The notes beneath the pieces are model-generated. The model worked only from the letters and a program-made list of their open reading frames with translations, had not been told where the DNA came from and did not search any database. This document shows positions 43,838 to 54,866 of a stretch of DNA of 64,000 bases, piece by piece. The stretch's first letter is position 1. Each line of letters opens with the position of its first letter. This DNA is from Chelonoidis abingdonii (lineage: Eukaryota > Chordata > Testudines > Testudinidae): assembly GCF_003597395.2 (NCBI RefSeq), contig NC_133771.1, forward strand, positions 136,859,694 to 136,923,693. Direction: 5' to 3'. The position numbers were made by a program, and so were the translations under genes.

Positions 43838-44709
43838 TGTGGACAAGTCAGGCCGATGCAAGGAGTTTCGTGCGTGAGAATAGAGCCTCTGTTCCCAAAT
43901 CTGGACCTTAGCATCCAAAATTGGGGCTTAAACATGAACTCCCCCCAAGCTTTACCCAGCTTTGGTTCTGATCTCGCTTCCACCAACCAGGAATCAGTGT
44001 CCTGGTACACAGAAGCCCCCCAAAAATCATTCCTGGGGACCCTCAAGACCCAGAACCCCTGGGTCTCCTAACTCAAACGGAAACAAGTTCCTCCCCCTTG
44101 TTCTCCTCGTTATCTGATCCCCAGCTTCCTTCCCTGGTGAGCCTGGCGATGTCAGTACTTAACTCCTTGAATACAAAACAAAGAGGCCAATCAACCTCTC
44201 TAAGGCGATGCATTCAAACCTAGTAAAGCTAACATAAAAAGATTTTCCACCCCCCCTTTCCTGTAGCCTAACGAGAAAACCAAAACCTCAACCAGGTTTT
44301 AAAAGAAATTTATATAAAAGAAAGAAAATACAGAAAAATATACCATTGTATAAGATGTCAATTACAGGCTCTTGCTTATAAGATTAGGAATACACAGTCT
44401 GATTCAAAAAATAGCCAGTTTAAACCAGTCCAGCAATTACACCATGTAAATACAAACAGCACATAACACCTATTGCTTGGTTTCTTTGTACTCACACTTG
44501 ATAGTAGATCATTAGAAAGAAGATTGGAGTTAGCAGAAAAGCTGTTTCAATCCATAGCCGGGAGAAACAAAAGACCCCGAGTTCCTTTCCCTCCCAGACT
44601 TTAAAAAAAATCCAGTTCTCTGATTGGTCCTCTGGTCAGGTGCTTGATTCCCCCCTGTCCACCCTTTACAGATAAAAGAAAATTAACCCTTACCTATCTA
44701 CTTATGACA
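43838..44709 (-). repeat. LTR-like repeat
   Basis: In minus sense it starts TGTCATAAGTAG (44709) and includes promoter-like and A-rich parts. The left limit given (tgtggacaag, 43838) is a guess from the TG/CA rule. No target duplication and no internal genes, so it would be a solo LTR. Confidence 0.4.
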
Positions 44710-46165
44710 CGTGCCCTAGGCGAAACTTCCACCTTGTGCCCCCCCCCCGCTAACTCTGCCCCCCATGGCAGCTAACCGAGCCCCCCGCCCGGGGAGCCCT
44801 CCCCCCCGCAGCAGCTACCCCTCCCGCCGTGGCAGCTAACCGTGCCTGGGGAGCCCTCCCCCCAGCAGCTAACCCCACCTGGGGAGACTCCCCGTCCGCG
44901 GCAGCTAACCCTGTCTGGGGAGCCCGCCCCAGCTATCCTCCGCTGAGAACGCTGGCGCCGCTCTAATTCTCCTCCCCTCCGAGGCTTGTGGCACCGATTG
45001 GAGGAGACTTAGAGCAGGGGCTACGTGCTCGTGGAGGAGGCAGATTGGAGGTGATCTGGGGCAGGGAGCAGTTCCCCTTTGCGACCCGCCCCCCGCCCCA
45101 GCTCATCTCCACTTCACCTCCTCGACTGAGCAGGCTTTTAGGCTTCCCCCAACCACTAGGTGCCCTAGGCAGCCGCCTAGTTTGCCTAAATGGTTGCACT
45201 GGCCCTGGGGGCAGTGAAGAGGTGAGCATTGAGATTGCCAGCAGTGGGCAGGAGGGTGGGGGTGAGGAGACAAGCGGTGAGCCAGCAGCAGGTGGGGGTT
45301 CCCGGGGTGGGCATGGGGGTTTCTGGCAGGGGAGTGAGGAGGTGAGTGGCAGGGAGAGGAGAGGACTGAGGAGGGACGCAGCGAGCCAGTGGCAGGCCAG
45401 GGGGTGAAGAGGGGTGCAGTGGTGGGCTCGAGCAGGGAAAGGACAGGACCTGGGACAGAGTAGGGGTGGAGCATGGGAGGACCAGGGATGGACTCTGGGT
45501 GGGGCCAGCACCCCCCCATGGAGTGTCCTCTTTTTTGAATGTTCAAATATGGTAACCCTAGCCTGCTCCCAGCTGGAGTCTGCACCCAGCATTCAAACTC
45601 CATCCCAGAGCCTGCACCCCAGACCCCCTTCTCCACCCATACTTCCTCCTGGAGCCCAACCTATCACCCCTTTTGCACCCAAACTCTGTCCCAGAGCCTA
45701 CACCCCAATCCTCTGTCCCAGTCCAGGGTCTCCACCACAGACCTTCTCCCCCCACGCAAACTCTCTCCCAGAGCCTTAGGCAGGTGGAGGGCAGAATTTG
45801 GGGGGGCAGGTTTTGGGCACCACCAAAATTTCTACAAATCTGCCACCCCTGATTCAGGCAGTTCTTTGCATGGGAGTTGCTCAGGAGGAACTCGGGTGTT
45901 ATTTGACAGTACAGTTGGAGCACAGGTGCCAACTTCCTCTCTACCTGAGGGGGGGCCCCTGCCCTCACTCCACCCCTTCCTGCCCCTTTCCCCGAGTGCA
46001 TCCTGTCCCTACTCCCTCCCAGCACCTCCTGCACAGTTGTTCAGCTGTGTGCAGGAGGTGCTGGGAGGGTGGGGGAGGAGTTGATCACTGGGGTCACCTG
46101 TGGTGCTGGGAGGGGGAAGAGAATCTTGGCTGTTAGTGGGTGCTAAGCACCCACTAACTTATTGG
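44710..46165. repeat. Cluster of GC-rich foldback repeats
   Basis: At least two units: one with cgtgccctaggcgaaac at 44710 and, inverted, tgccctaggcagccgcctag near 45160-45185, and a second from caggtgccaacttcctctc (45925) to ggtgctaagcacccact (about 46138-46154). Long frames on both strands (up to 209 codons) are by-products of base composition and lack domains. Confidence 0.5.
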
Positions 46166-46569
46166 ACTTGGGGCTTATGGGTTGGAGTAACCATGATCAA
46201 TGGTACTCGAGTTTTCCAGATCTTCTCTGAGGATGCAATGCATTTCACAACTCATGCATTTTCACTCTTACTTTCCCCTTGGTTTTTATATACTTTTTTA
46301 TCTGGTGGCACTTCTGGAAAAAAGAAAAGTATTTTTTGCAAAAGCAGATTAAAGGGTTTTTAAAAGGTGATTTAAAAAATTTGGTAAAACTGAAACATTT
46401 TAATTCGTGAGATTTTTAAGAACTAAAACGTTGCCAAGGCGACAGGGCTGTCGTTATCCTGGAAGGAAATAATTCCTGAGCTAGTTTCTGCTTAGAAAGG
46501 AAAATGCGAGGCTTGAATTTTGCGCTGCTGGGCGTTTCGTCCAGTCAGTTCACCACGTTCACAGCAGAG

Positions 46570-46592
46570 AACTACATTTCCCATAACACACC
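46570..46592 (+). promoter_or_regulatory. ZNF143/SBS-like promoter motif
   Basis: ACTACATTTCCCATAACACA resembles the ACTACAATTCCCAGCATGC type element bound by ZNF143, which is common in upstream parts of housekeeping gene promoters. It is about 430 bp ahead of the TSNAX start codon. Confidence 0.45.
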
Positions 46593-46719
46593 GGTTTCAT
46601 CGGCCCTTAGAAAGGGTCCTGCGCGTGGGACTCCTTTAGCCATTCAACTGAGTGCCTGTTTGGAAACATGACTAGTTTCCATGGCCTAACCCTTTCGCAA
46701 ACAGGGAGACCGACTCCTT

Positions 46720-47340
46720 CCCTCGGCGGCGACGTCTCCGCTCTGACCACTTCCCGCTTTATGACAGCACTAGGGGGTTGGCTCCCGCAAGTGGGGCGCA
46801 TGGTGTCAGGCGCCTGCGTTAGACACCTGGCGGGGGAGTCCCGATGGAGCGGGGCTCACGGCGCGGCTAAGGTTGGGTTCTAGCCTGGAACCTCTCGAGA
46901 CTCGCGGCGGCGGCGGCGACACGACGGTGGCTGCCTGAGCTTGGGCGCGCGCGTGTGAGAGAGGGGGCGGGGCGCCGCCTCCCCCGCGGGCCGCAGGGAA
47001 CATGAGCGGCAAAGAAGGTGACGCCGGGTTCGCGCCAGAAGTTCCCCAGCTCCCGGGGTCACGACGGCTCCGGCGGGTCCCCTCCCTCCGCGGGGCAGGC
47101 AGCAACCTGCGCCCCTCTCTGCTCCCCGGCCCGCGAAGGTCTCGTCCCACCCCCCGGGGTCGCGCTGGCGGGAGGCGGGCGGCTCCGCTCACGTTCCGGG
47201 CGGCGAGTGTTTAGCGAAGGCCCCTTCCCGCTCAGCCTGCGGGCGTCTGGTTTCAGCAGAGCTGCACAGGAGAGCGCTAAGCGCTGTGGCTAGTGCCCGG
47301 AGTCCCCATCCCGGCGCCTGGGCAGCCCACCAGGGCACAG
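46720..47340 (+). promoter_or_regulatory. TSNAX: CpG-island promoter of TSNAX
   Basis: CpG density rises sharply (cggcggcggcgacacgacgg, gggggcggggcgccgcc with Sp1-type boxes at 46964-46976). No TATA box is visible. The first coding exon follows at 47002. This fits a dispersed-start housekeeping promoter. The exact start is not visible from sequence. Confidence 0.75.
47002..47017 (+). CDS. TSNAX: TSNAX coding exon 1 (5 codons plus 1 base)
   Basis: ATG in a fair context (gggaacATGA) gives MSGKE and one base of the next Gly codon, then a gtgacg donor. TSNAX (TRAX) forms a complex with translin; this C3PO RNase removes passenger strands in RNA silencing and processes tRNA leader pieces. The start matches the human MSNKEG start in length and phase. 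Intron 1 runs from 47018 to 54866. Confidence 0.9.
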
Positions 47341-47509
47341 CGCGGTGCGGGGACCGAACTGCCGCCCGCCGAAAAGAAGCGACGAAACAGCTTGTTAAAG
47401 GGAGGAAACCTTTAGAGAGCGCAAGGAAGCAACCCGAGGGTACAGACACCTCCCCCCACCCCCTTGCACTCACCTGCGCTGCTGCTTGGCTCGTCGTCTT
47501 CTGGGCTCC

Positions 47510-47548
47510 TTCATTCCCCAAGCTGAGCCCCCAGGGCTTGTCTGCCCC
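47510..47548 (+). repeat. 39-bp exact direct repeat, left copy
   Basis: Begins ttcattccccaagctgagcc and is identical to 52717-52755. The two copies bracket the block with a MITE, LTR, CR1 and PEX16 pseudogene. Confidence 0.95.
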
Positions 47549-47757
47549 GCGTGGCACTGCTCTCCTGGTAGAGTTATAGCGGTGCAGCTCCCCAGCTGTG
47601 GCCACAGTTATAAATGTGCTTATGGGAGCACTAAACTAGAATAGTGTATCTGCATTGGCTCTAGGAGCCATACAGCATGGATATATCAGGAAAAAAATTC
47701 TACACCTGAACTGTCATAGTTATGCAAATACAAAATCTGTGTGTAGACCAGGGCTTA
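47531..47757. mobile_element. MITE in TSNAX intron 1
   Basis: Ends ccagggcttgtctgcccc and gtgtagaccagggct are inverted, and the body has no gene. Its first bases belong to the 39-bp direct repeat. Confidence 0.5.
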
Positions 47758-48061
47758 GAAGACAGTGGTGTTTGTGCTGGTGACTTCATTTTTCATCGGT
47801 CAGTGTGTCAGCATGCTTCCTGCCAGCTCCATTTTGGGCCAGGTATCCATACAAACCACTTCCTTCACCTCCCTTCAACTGCGGAATGGAGTTAAGAGCT
47901 AAAAACCTAAAATTCATTGAAATGTCTTTTTTTTAATATTCAGGTTGTGGGTTTACTTTGTGTGGTAGGTAGGTTTAACCATTCCTTTTATGAGTTCCCT
48001 GTGGTTTTCCTGTAGCTGGTGGTGGGTGATGTATCTGACATTCAGAGTAGAGCAGACAGCT
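47758..48061. other. TSNAX intron 1 sequence, no feature
   Basis: Nothing recognised. Confidence 0.5.
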
Positions 48062-48481
48062 TCAATCCCTGTGTTTGGTCACAGAGACCCTCTTGGGACT
48101 GTCACCTGATGTGCTGAAATTACCTCTGAGCCCATTTTCTCTGCCATCTTGGGACTTCCAGAACCCTGTCTTGTTGAGACAGACATGCTAGCCTACTGCA
48201 ACACAAACCCAGGGTCTGGACCACATCCCGAAAACTGCAGGCTTTAAGTGAAAACTCCTTAGGTTACCTGCCTACAGCACCCAGCTCCCAGTGGCATCCA
48301 AGCCCCAAATAGATCCATTTTACTCTGTATAAAGCTAATATAGGGTAAATTCGTAAATTGTCTGGCCTGTTTAACACTGATAGAGAGAGATGCACAGCTG
48401 TTTGCTTCCCCCAGGTATTAATCACTTACTCTGGGTTTATTAATAAACAAAAGTAGTTTTCAGTATAAAAAGTAGGATTTT
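48062..48481 (-). repeat. LTR, 3' part, split by CR1
   Basis: Reverse orientation copy of the LTR seen at 5988-6151 plus 12686-12952 (for example gcaaacagctgtgcat and caggtgacagtcccaag in minus sense). Its 5' part is at 51349-51630 on the far side of the CR1 insertion. Confidence 0.75.
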
Positions 48482-48569
48482 TCATAGATTCATAGACTCT
48501 AGGCCTGGAAGGGACCTCGAGAGGTCATCGAGTCCAGTCCCCTGCCCTCATGGCAGGACCAAATACTGT

Positions 48570-50777
48570 CTAGACCATCCCTGATAGACATTTATCTAAC
48601 CTACTCTTAAATATCTCCAGAGATGGAGATTCCACAACCTCCCTAGGCAATTTATTCCAGTGTTTAACTACCCTGACAGTTAGGAACTTTTTCCTAATGT
48701 CCAACCTAAATCTCCCTTGCTGCAGTTTAAGCCCATTGCTTCTTGTTCTATCATTAGAGGCTAAGGTGAACAAGTTTTCTCCCTCCTCCTGATGACACCC
48801 TTTTAGATACCTGAAAACTGCTATCATGTCCCCTCTCAGTCTTCTCTTTTCCAAACTAAATAAACCCAATTCTTTCAGCCTTCCTTCATAGGTCATGTTC
48901 TCAAGACCTTTAATCATTCTTGTTGCTCTTCTCTGGACCCTCTCCAATTTCTCCACATCTTTCTTGAAATGCGGTGCCCAGAACTGGACACAATACTCCA
49001 GTTGAGGCCTAACCAGCGCAGAGTAGAGCGGAAGAATGACTTCTCGTGTCTTGTTTACAACACACCTGTTAATGCATCCCAGAATCACGTTTGCTTTTTT
49101 TGCAACAGTATCACACTGTTGACTCATATTTAGCTTGTGGTCCACTATGACCCCTAGATCTCTTTCTGCCATACTCCTTCCTAGACAGTCTCTTCCCATT
49201 CTGTATGTGTGAAACTGATTGTTCCTTCCTAAGTGGAGCACTTTGCATTTGTCTTTATTGAACTTCATCCGGTTTACTTCAGACCATTTCTCCAATTTGT
49301 CCAGATCATTTTGAATTTTGACCCTGTCCTCCAAAGCAGTTGCAATCCCTCCCAGTTTGGTATCGTCCGCAAACTTAATAAGCGTACTTTCTATGCCAAC
49401 ATCTAAGTCGTTGATGAAGATATTGAACAGAGCCGGTCCCAAAACAGACCCCTGCGGAACCCCACTTGTTATACCTTTCCAGCAGGATTGGGAGCCATTA
49501 ATAACTACTCTCTGAGTACGGTTATCCAGCCAGTTATGCACCCACCTTATAGTAGCCCCATCTAAATTGTATTTGCCTAGTTTATCGATAAGGATATCAT
49601 GCGAGACCGTATCAAATGCCTTACTAAAGTCTAGGTATACCACATCCACCGCTTCTCCCTTATCCACAAGACTCGTTATCCTATCAAAGAAAGCTATCAG
49701 ATTGGTTTGACACGATTTGTTCTTTACAAATCCATGCTGGCTATTCCCTATCACCTTACTACCTTCCAAGTGTTTGCAGATGATTTCCTTAATTACTTGC
49801 TCCATTATCTTCCCTGGCACAGAAGTTAAACTAACTGGTCTGTAGTTTCCTGGGTTGTTTTTATTTCCCTTTTTATAGATGGGCACTATATTTGCCCTTT
49901 TCCAGTCTTCTGGAATCTCTCCCGTCTCCCATGACTTTCCAAAGATAATAGCTAGAGGCTCAGATACCTCCTCTATTAACTCCTTGAGTATTCTAGGATG
50001 CATTTCATCAGGCCCTGGTGACTTGCAGGCATCTAACTTTTCTAAGTGATTTTTAACTTGCTCTTTTTTTATTTTATCTTCTAAACCTACCCCCTTCCCA
50101 TAAGCATTCACTATGTTAGACATTCCTTCAGACTTCTCAGTGAAGACCGAAACAAAAAAGTCATTAAGCATCTCTGCCATTTCCAAGTTTCCTGTTACTG
50201 TTTCTCCCTCCTCACTGAGCAGTGGGCCTACCCTGTCCTTGGTCTTCCTCTTGCTTCTAATGTATTGATAAAAAGTCTTCTTGTTTCCCTTTATTCCCAT
50301 AGCTAGTTTGAGCTCATTTTGTGCCTTTGCCTTTCTAATCTTGCCCCTGCATTCCTGTGTTATTTGCCTATATTCATCCTTTGTAATCTGACCTAGCTTC
50401 CATTTTTTATATGACTCCTTTTTATTTTGTAGGTCATGCAAGATCTCGTGGTTAAGCCAAGGTGGTCTTTTGCCACATTTTCTATCTTTCCTACGCATTG
50501 GAATAGCTTGCTTTTGGGCCCTTAATAGTGTCCCTTTGAAAAACTGCCAACTCTCCTCAGTTGTTTTTCCCCTCAGTCTTGATTCCCATGGGACCTTACC
50601 TATCAGCTCTCTGAGCTTACCAAAATCTGCCTTCCTGAAATCCATTGTCTCTATTTTGCTGTACTCCCTTCTACCCTTCCTTAGAATTGCAAACTCTATG
50701 ATTTCATGATCACTTTCACCCAAGCTTCCTTCTACTTTCAAATTCTCAACGAGTTCCTCCCTATTTGTTAAAATCAA
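48570..50777 (-). CDS. CR1 ORF2 part: end of endonuclease and full reverse transcriptase (735 codons open)
   Basis: It starts within the endonuclease end ([22 protein letters not shown] at 20-30). RT motifs follow: FRPVSL-like [10 protein letters not shown] (311-320), [13 protein letters not shown] (348-360), [14 protein letters not shown] (380-393), [15 protein letters not shown] (438-452), and the catalytic FADDTKLGG (469-477). The C-terminal part has [16 protein letters not shown] and [16 protein letters not shown] words, as in CR1. There is no stop to the natural end at 48570. The protein nicks DNA and primes reverse transcription on the target. The missing 5' part makes this copy immobile. 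Confidence 0.9.
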   Translation of the reverse strand: MILTNREELVENLKVEGSLGESDHEIIEFAILRKGRREYSKIETMDFRKADFGKLRELIGKVPWESRLRGKTTEESWQFFKGTLLRAQKQAIPMRRKDRKCGKRPPWLNHEILHDLQNKKESYKKWKLGQITKDEYRQITQECRGKIRKAKAQNELKLAMGIKGNKKTFYQYIRSKRKTKDRVGPLLSEEGETVTGNLEMAEMLNDFFVSVFTEKSEGMSNIVNAYGKGVGLEDKIKKEQVKNHLEKLDACKSPGPDEMHPRILKELIEEVSEPLAIIFGKSWETGEIPEDWKRANIVPIYKKGNKNNPGNYRPVSLTSVPGKIMEQVIKEIICKHLEGSKVIGNSQHGFVKNKSCQTNLIAFFDRITSLVDKGEAVDVVYLDFSKAFDTVSHDILIDKLGKYNLDGATIRWVHNWLDNRTQRVVINGSQSCWKGITSGVPQGSVLGPALFNIFINDLDVGIESTLIKFADDTKLGGIATALEDRVKIQNDLDKLEKWSEVNRMKFNKDKCKVLHLGRNNQFHTYRMGRDCLGRSMAERDLGVIVDHKLNMSQQCDTVAKKANVILGCINRCVVNKTREVILPLYSALVRPQLEYCVQFWAPHFKKDVEKLERVQRRATRMIKGLENMTYEGRLKELGLFSLEKRRLRGDMIAVFRYLKGCHQEEGENLFTLASNDRTRSNGLKLQQGRFRLDIRKKFLTVRVVKHWNKLPREVVESPSLEIFKSRLDKCLSGMV

Positions 50778-50779
50778 GT

Positions 50780-51348
50780 CTAGAACAGCTTCCCCCCAGT
50801 AGCTTTTTCAACCTTCTGAAATAAAAAGTTGTCTGCAATGCAGTCCAGGAACTTATTGGATAGTCTGTGCCCCGCGGTGTTATTTTCCCAACATATATCT
50901 GGATAGTTGAAGTCCCCCATCACCACCAAATCTTGGGCTTTGGATGATTTTGTTAGTTGTTTAAAAAAAGCCTCATCCACCTCTTCCACCTGGTTAGGTG
51001 GCCTGTAGTAGACTCCTAGCACGACATCACCCTTGTTTTTTACCTCTTTTATCCTAACCAAGAGACTCTCAACATTTCCGTCTCCTATGTCCATCTCCAC
51101 CTCAGTCTAAGTGTATGCATTTTTAATATATAAGGCAACACCTCCTCCCTTTTTCCCGTTTATCCTTCCTGAGCAAACTATACCCATCCACATCAACATT
51201 CCAATCGTGTATTATCCCACCAAATTTCAGTGATGCCAACAATGTCATAGTTGTATTTATTTATTAGCACTTCCAGTTGTTCCTGCTTATTACCCATACT
51301 TCTCGCATTTGTGTATAGGCATCTAAGATACTGGTTTGATCTTAGTGG
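50780..51348 (-). pseudogene. CR1 endonuclease N-terminal part, frameshifted
   Basis: Two pieces: LRCLYTNARSMGNKQEQLEV then YDIVGITEIWWDN (51200-51320), and [20 protein letters not shown] then [20 protein letters not shown] (50880-51040). Part of the domain between them (about 51100-51190) is out of frame, and a further shift near 50785 precedes the RT frame. Confidence 0.85.
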
Positions 51349-51630
51349 TTTCAAGTAATAGCAGACAGAACAAAGTAAGTCACCAAGCAAAATAAAACAA
51401 AACACGCAAGTCTAAGCCTAATACTTTAAGAAACTGAATACAGGTAATATCTCACCCTCAGAGATGTTCCAATAAGCTTCTTTCACAGACTAGACTCCTT
51501 CCTAGTCTGGGCCCAGTCCTTTCTCCGGTACAGTCCTTGTTAGTTCCAGCAGACATCTTAGGGGTAAACAGAGGCTTTCTGATGACTGGCAGCCTTTGTC
51601 CTGCTCCACCCCCTTTTATAGCTTTGGATC
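51349..51630 (-). repeat. LTR, 5' part with TATA box, joined to PEX16 pseudogene
   Basis: In minus sense it reads ctataaaagggggtggagca (51600-51620), later cttattggaacatctctgag and gtgacttactttgttctg, an LTR U3/R layout. Directly upstream (51620-51640) the PEX16-derived sequence ends, with no upstream U3 visible. Confidence 0.65.
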
Positions 51631-52716
51631 CAGTTATAGAAATAGATTTTCTGCCAAGCTGGCAAGTAATTCATTATTGGTCACGTGACTTACCCAACTC
51701 CAGGAACATAATCAGCCAGCAGGCGGAGCAGGAAGAGGATCCGGCCCTCTGAGTATTGGTCATAAAAAGGAGATCTCAGCAGATAGCACAGCGGCAGGAT
51801 GGTTCGGCGTCTCAGCTTCAAGCGCTCTCGCTTATTCAGGTCTTCCATATCGCTCAGTAAACTTAGGCTTGTGATATCCAGGTTTCCTGAGAGGAGCCAG
51901 GGCTTCCATGATCTCTGGCCCCATATGCCTAAACTCAACAAGTGGAACAGAGGCCGGGTGATGTAGACAGATTCTGCAATGGTTTCCTGAAGCCCCAGAG
52001 GGGTGGGAGCCTGGTTCATGTCCTCTGCTCTTCGGTTCTGTTTTCCCTCCCTCTGCTGGGGAGACCCCCAATGTCCGGATTGCAAGGCTGGGGTGCTTTT
52101 GAGGGACCTTACAACACGGCTGGAGCGCCACCCAACATATCTCTGTTCCTTCCCTGCCGAGCTGCCCTCCTTGTCTTCTGGTTGGAGCTACTGCTGCTCC
52201 CTGTCCACTGGCACGATCGGAAGGGATGTCTGGATACCAGCTTTGTACCATAGCAAGAGCAGGAGGCGCAGGATGGCTTTAGCCAGCTGGATGAGGATGA
52301 TGATGGTCCATCGGCCCATCTCACCCCACACCTTGGCAGCTCCCATCTCCGCAAAGACTTCCATACACTCGAGCACACTCAGCCATGTCAGCAACTTCTG
52401 CTGGGGTAGTGTCACAGGCAGGGTCGGCTGTAGCTTCTTTCGGAGGGTTCAGTCATTTAACAACACCAGGAGGTTGGAGGCAGAGTACATGGGAATCAGA
52501 AAAGCGACCTGACAGCAGGTAGGAGAGGCCCCGCACAGTGCCCTCCAGCTGCACGGTGGCGGCCGGGTGCTGCCTCACATACTCCTGGTAGTGGTGACAC
52601 AAGCGCCGCAGCCTCCCCAGGGGCCCAGTGGCGGCCATGGCTCCCCGGGACCACTTAGGTTCACTGCTGCCCCCACACACTTCCGGGTAGCCCAAGGCAG
52701 GAATCTTTTGGTTTCT
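51620..52716 (-). pseudogene. PEX16: PEX16 processed pseudogene
   Basis: The minus strand carries most of the peroxin-16 coding region without introns, in several frames: [20 protein letters not shown] (from 52638), [28 protein letters not shown] and [86 protein letters not shown], and the end NYLPAWQKIYFYNWI. PEX16 is a peroxisomal membrane protein that takes up membrane proteins with PEX3. There are stops and frameshifts, a short deletion after GRFSDSH, and an in-frame TGA before the end. It is a retrocopy, since a real PEX16 gene is split into many exons. Confidence 0.93.
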
Positions 52717-52755
52717 TTCATTCCCCAAGCTGAGCCCCCAGGGCTTGTCTGCCCC
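52717..52755 (+). repeat. 39-bp exact direct repeat, right copy
   Basis: Identical to 47510-47548. It abuts the 5' end of the PEX16 retrocopy. Confidence 0.95.
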
Positions 52756-54101
52756 ATGTGTATTCCAGTATCATGTGACATGGTCACACGTCCTGTGAGA
52801 CCCCAGCCTCCATTCTTCCTGGGCTGGCCCACATGTACACAGGAAGGTTTGCAAATAAACAGAACCATTTACAGTTCATTGATTCTGAAGCACCCTTGAT
52901 GGCTTCCACTTAATATGTTTACATCAGTAATACAAGTTTATATCATATTCTCCTAACTCCAGACATAGAAATAATACATGCAAACAAGTAGGATGAACAC
53001 ACTCAGTAGATTATAAGCTTTCTAATGATACCTTACAAGAGACCTTTTGCATAAAGCATATTCCAGTTGCATCATAATCACATTCATAAGCATATTTTCA
53101 TAAAGCATATGGAGTGCAATGTCACACCCTGCAATGTTGTTGTAAAGGTCATATATGTGATCTTTTCAACTGTTGGAGAAAAAACAGAATCCTGAATTAA
53201 TTTTCTGACGGGGATGTGAAGGAAATAATTATTATCAAAACAAAGAAATTGAAAATCAATATGTCCACATTCTGTTTTTGGTTTGGGATAATAAACAGTT
53301 AAACTGAAACATTTAAAATCCTGTGTGTAACTTAAAATTGCTTTCTTTTTGAAAAATGAAAATTAACAAGACTAGACGCATGTATAAAGTTAAGTGGGTA
53401 TATAAGTGTTTGTAGGATCTGGGCCTCAGTCATTTAAATATAAAAATGAAGATATCTTACAAAAAGGAGGTAGGGAAAGGGAGGTAGAAGTTCAAATGAA
53501 GATATAGCAATGTGTGTTGTACAGTAAGTGAATCCTAAATTGTGCTTTGTCTTAAGCACAGATGATGGGAAGACAAGAGGAGCACATAGCACAGGAATGG
53601 AAGTTAGTAGTAAAATACAAGTTAGAAGAAATGGGTTTTGAGGAGGGATTTGAAAGAGAAGAATGAGGACATTTGGTGTGTTGGAAGAAGTGTGTGGGTC
53701 CAGCTCTAGGGAGCAGCCCATGGGAAAACATCACATAGATGAGTGAGAAGAGAGACAAGAATAAGAGTGGCTAGAGCACAGGGAACTGATATGGGAAGCA
53801 ACCGATGAAATTAATACACTGAACAATAATTGCCTTCTTAAATTGCTCTTTCTGTTCTCCAAAGACCAAAGTTCTGTGGTGAAAGAGGTACAGTGAGACA
53901 ATGGTAATAATTTTACCGTGATATGGTTCCACTCATTCTGAAGAATTTCAAAACACTTTCCAAGCTATGGAATCAATCCTGCAACCTGCACAGTCTCATC
54001 ATATTTAGTGGGTTAAAGGTTGCCGGGATCAGGCCTTATATATATGTGTGTATGTATATCTATCTCTATTTCTAGCTCTGTGTCTCTGTATAATATATAT
54101 A
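52756..54101. other. TSNAX intron 1, gene-free
   Basis: AT-rich intron sequence. A 95-codon minus frame at 53434-53721 has no domain and is taken as chance. Confidence 0.6.
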
Positions 54102-54260
54102 CAGATGCTCCTCGAATTTTGCATAAGTTGGAAACATATACCAGACAGTTACGCAAAAAAAAACAACCCCAAAACCCCACCTCCTATTTCTAGCTTCCGG
54201 AACTTTTTCCATAAGTGTATATTTGCGTAAATCGGGTTTGCGTAATCCGGGGGGCATCTG
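54102..54260. mobile_element. MITE with TA target duplication
   Basis: Ends cagatgctcctcgaattttg and ttgcgtaatccggggggcatctg are inverted and flanked by TA on both sides, as for Tc1/mariner-type elements. It lies in an AT/GT-rich simple-sequence area. Confidence 0.65.
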
Positions 54261-54534
54261 TACATATATCTGTGTGTGCGTGTGCATGTGCGTGCCTAAT
54301 TTTATGTATATAGAGGGAGAGAGAGAGATCTCTACAACACCACTAAAAGTGATGGGGATCTTTTGGTGCCCGATCATTCTTCAATTGAAATCAAGAGGAG
54401 GCTTGCTGTTGATTTCAGTGGAAGAATAATGAAGCCCAGAATGTTTACACAAAGCAACCAAGACTGCAGTTTTTACGTCCCGTACAGTATTCTTTACAGT
54501 AAACTGAATAGAATTGAATTATAGATACCTTGGA

Positions 54535-54716
54535 AGGATGAGGAATCCAGTGGCCCATTAAAAACTAACATATTTATTTGGACATAAGCTTTCATGGGTA
54601 AAACCCCCCACTTCTTCAGATTAAAGCTTATGCCCAAATAAATCTGTTAGTCTTTAAGGTGCCACGGACTCCTCATTGTTTTTGTGGATACAGACTAACA
54701 GCTACCCCTCTGATAC
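54535..54716. repeat. Hairpin repeat, Penelope-like element end
   Basis: Left arm gaggaatccagtggcccatt, aaaactaacatatttatttg, gacataagctt pairs with right arm aagcttatgcccaaataaat, ctgttagtctttaaggtgcc, acggactcctc. The loop contains gggtaaaaccccccacttct. A tail gactaacagctacccctctg follows. Same layout as 20408-20562. Confidence 0.55.
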
Positions 54717-54866
54717 TTGGAAGGATGGACATAAAATATTCAACATTGGATATATTAAAAAACACTCCAGAAATGAATGCCATGACATCTGGTCAAGCTG
54801 TTATAAAACTGGTACTCAATAATATTATTTAAATCTCACATTTTTTTCTTTGTGTCCTATTTATAG

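Larger units (their letters stand above)
48482..51348 (-). mobile_element. CR1 LINE, 5'-truncated, near-complete ORF2
   Basis: It ends with the typical CR1 3' terminus (in minus sense gagtctatgaatctatgaa, ATTCTATGA-like repeats) and carries endonuclease pieces, a full RT and a C-terminal part. The 5' end is cut in the endonuclease at LKPLRSNQYLRCLYTNARS. It is inserted in an LTR in TSNAX intron 1, opposite to the gene. Confidence 0.93.

Noticed and set aside
44963..46136. Frames of up to 209 codons on both strands
   Set aside because: Pro/Ser/Gly-rich by-products of foldback repeats; no homology recognised and no conserved splice sites.
1..46500. Exons of the neighbouring gene expected upstream of TSNAX (EGLN1 in mammals)
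   Set aside because: I looked for its conserved oxygenase words and saw none; the gene is probably further left.
46806..47605. Frames across the CpG island on both strands
   Set aside because: CpG islands keep frames open by composition. Only the 16-base TSNAX exon is supported here.
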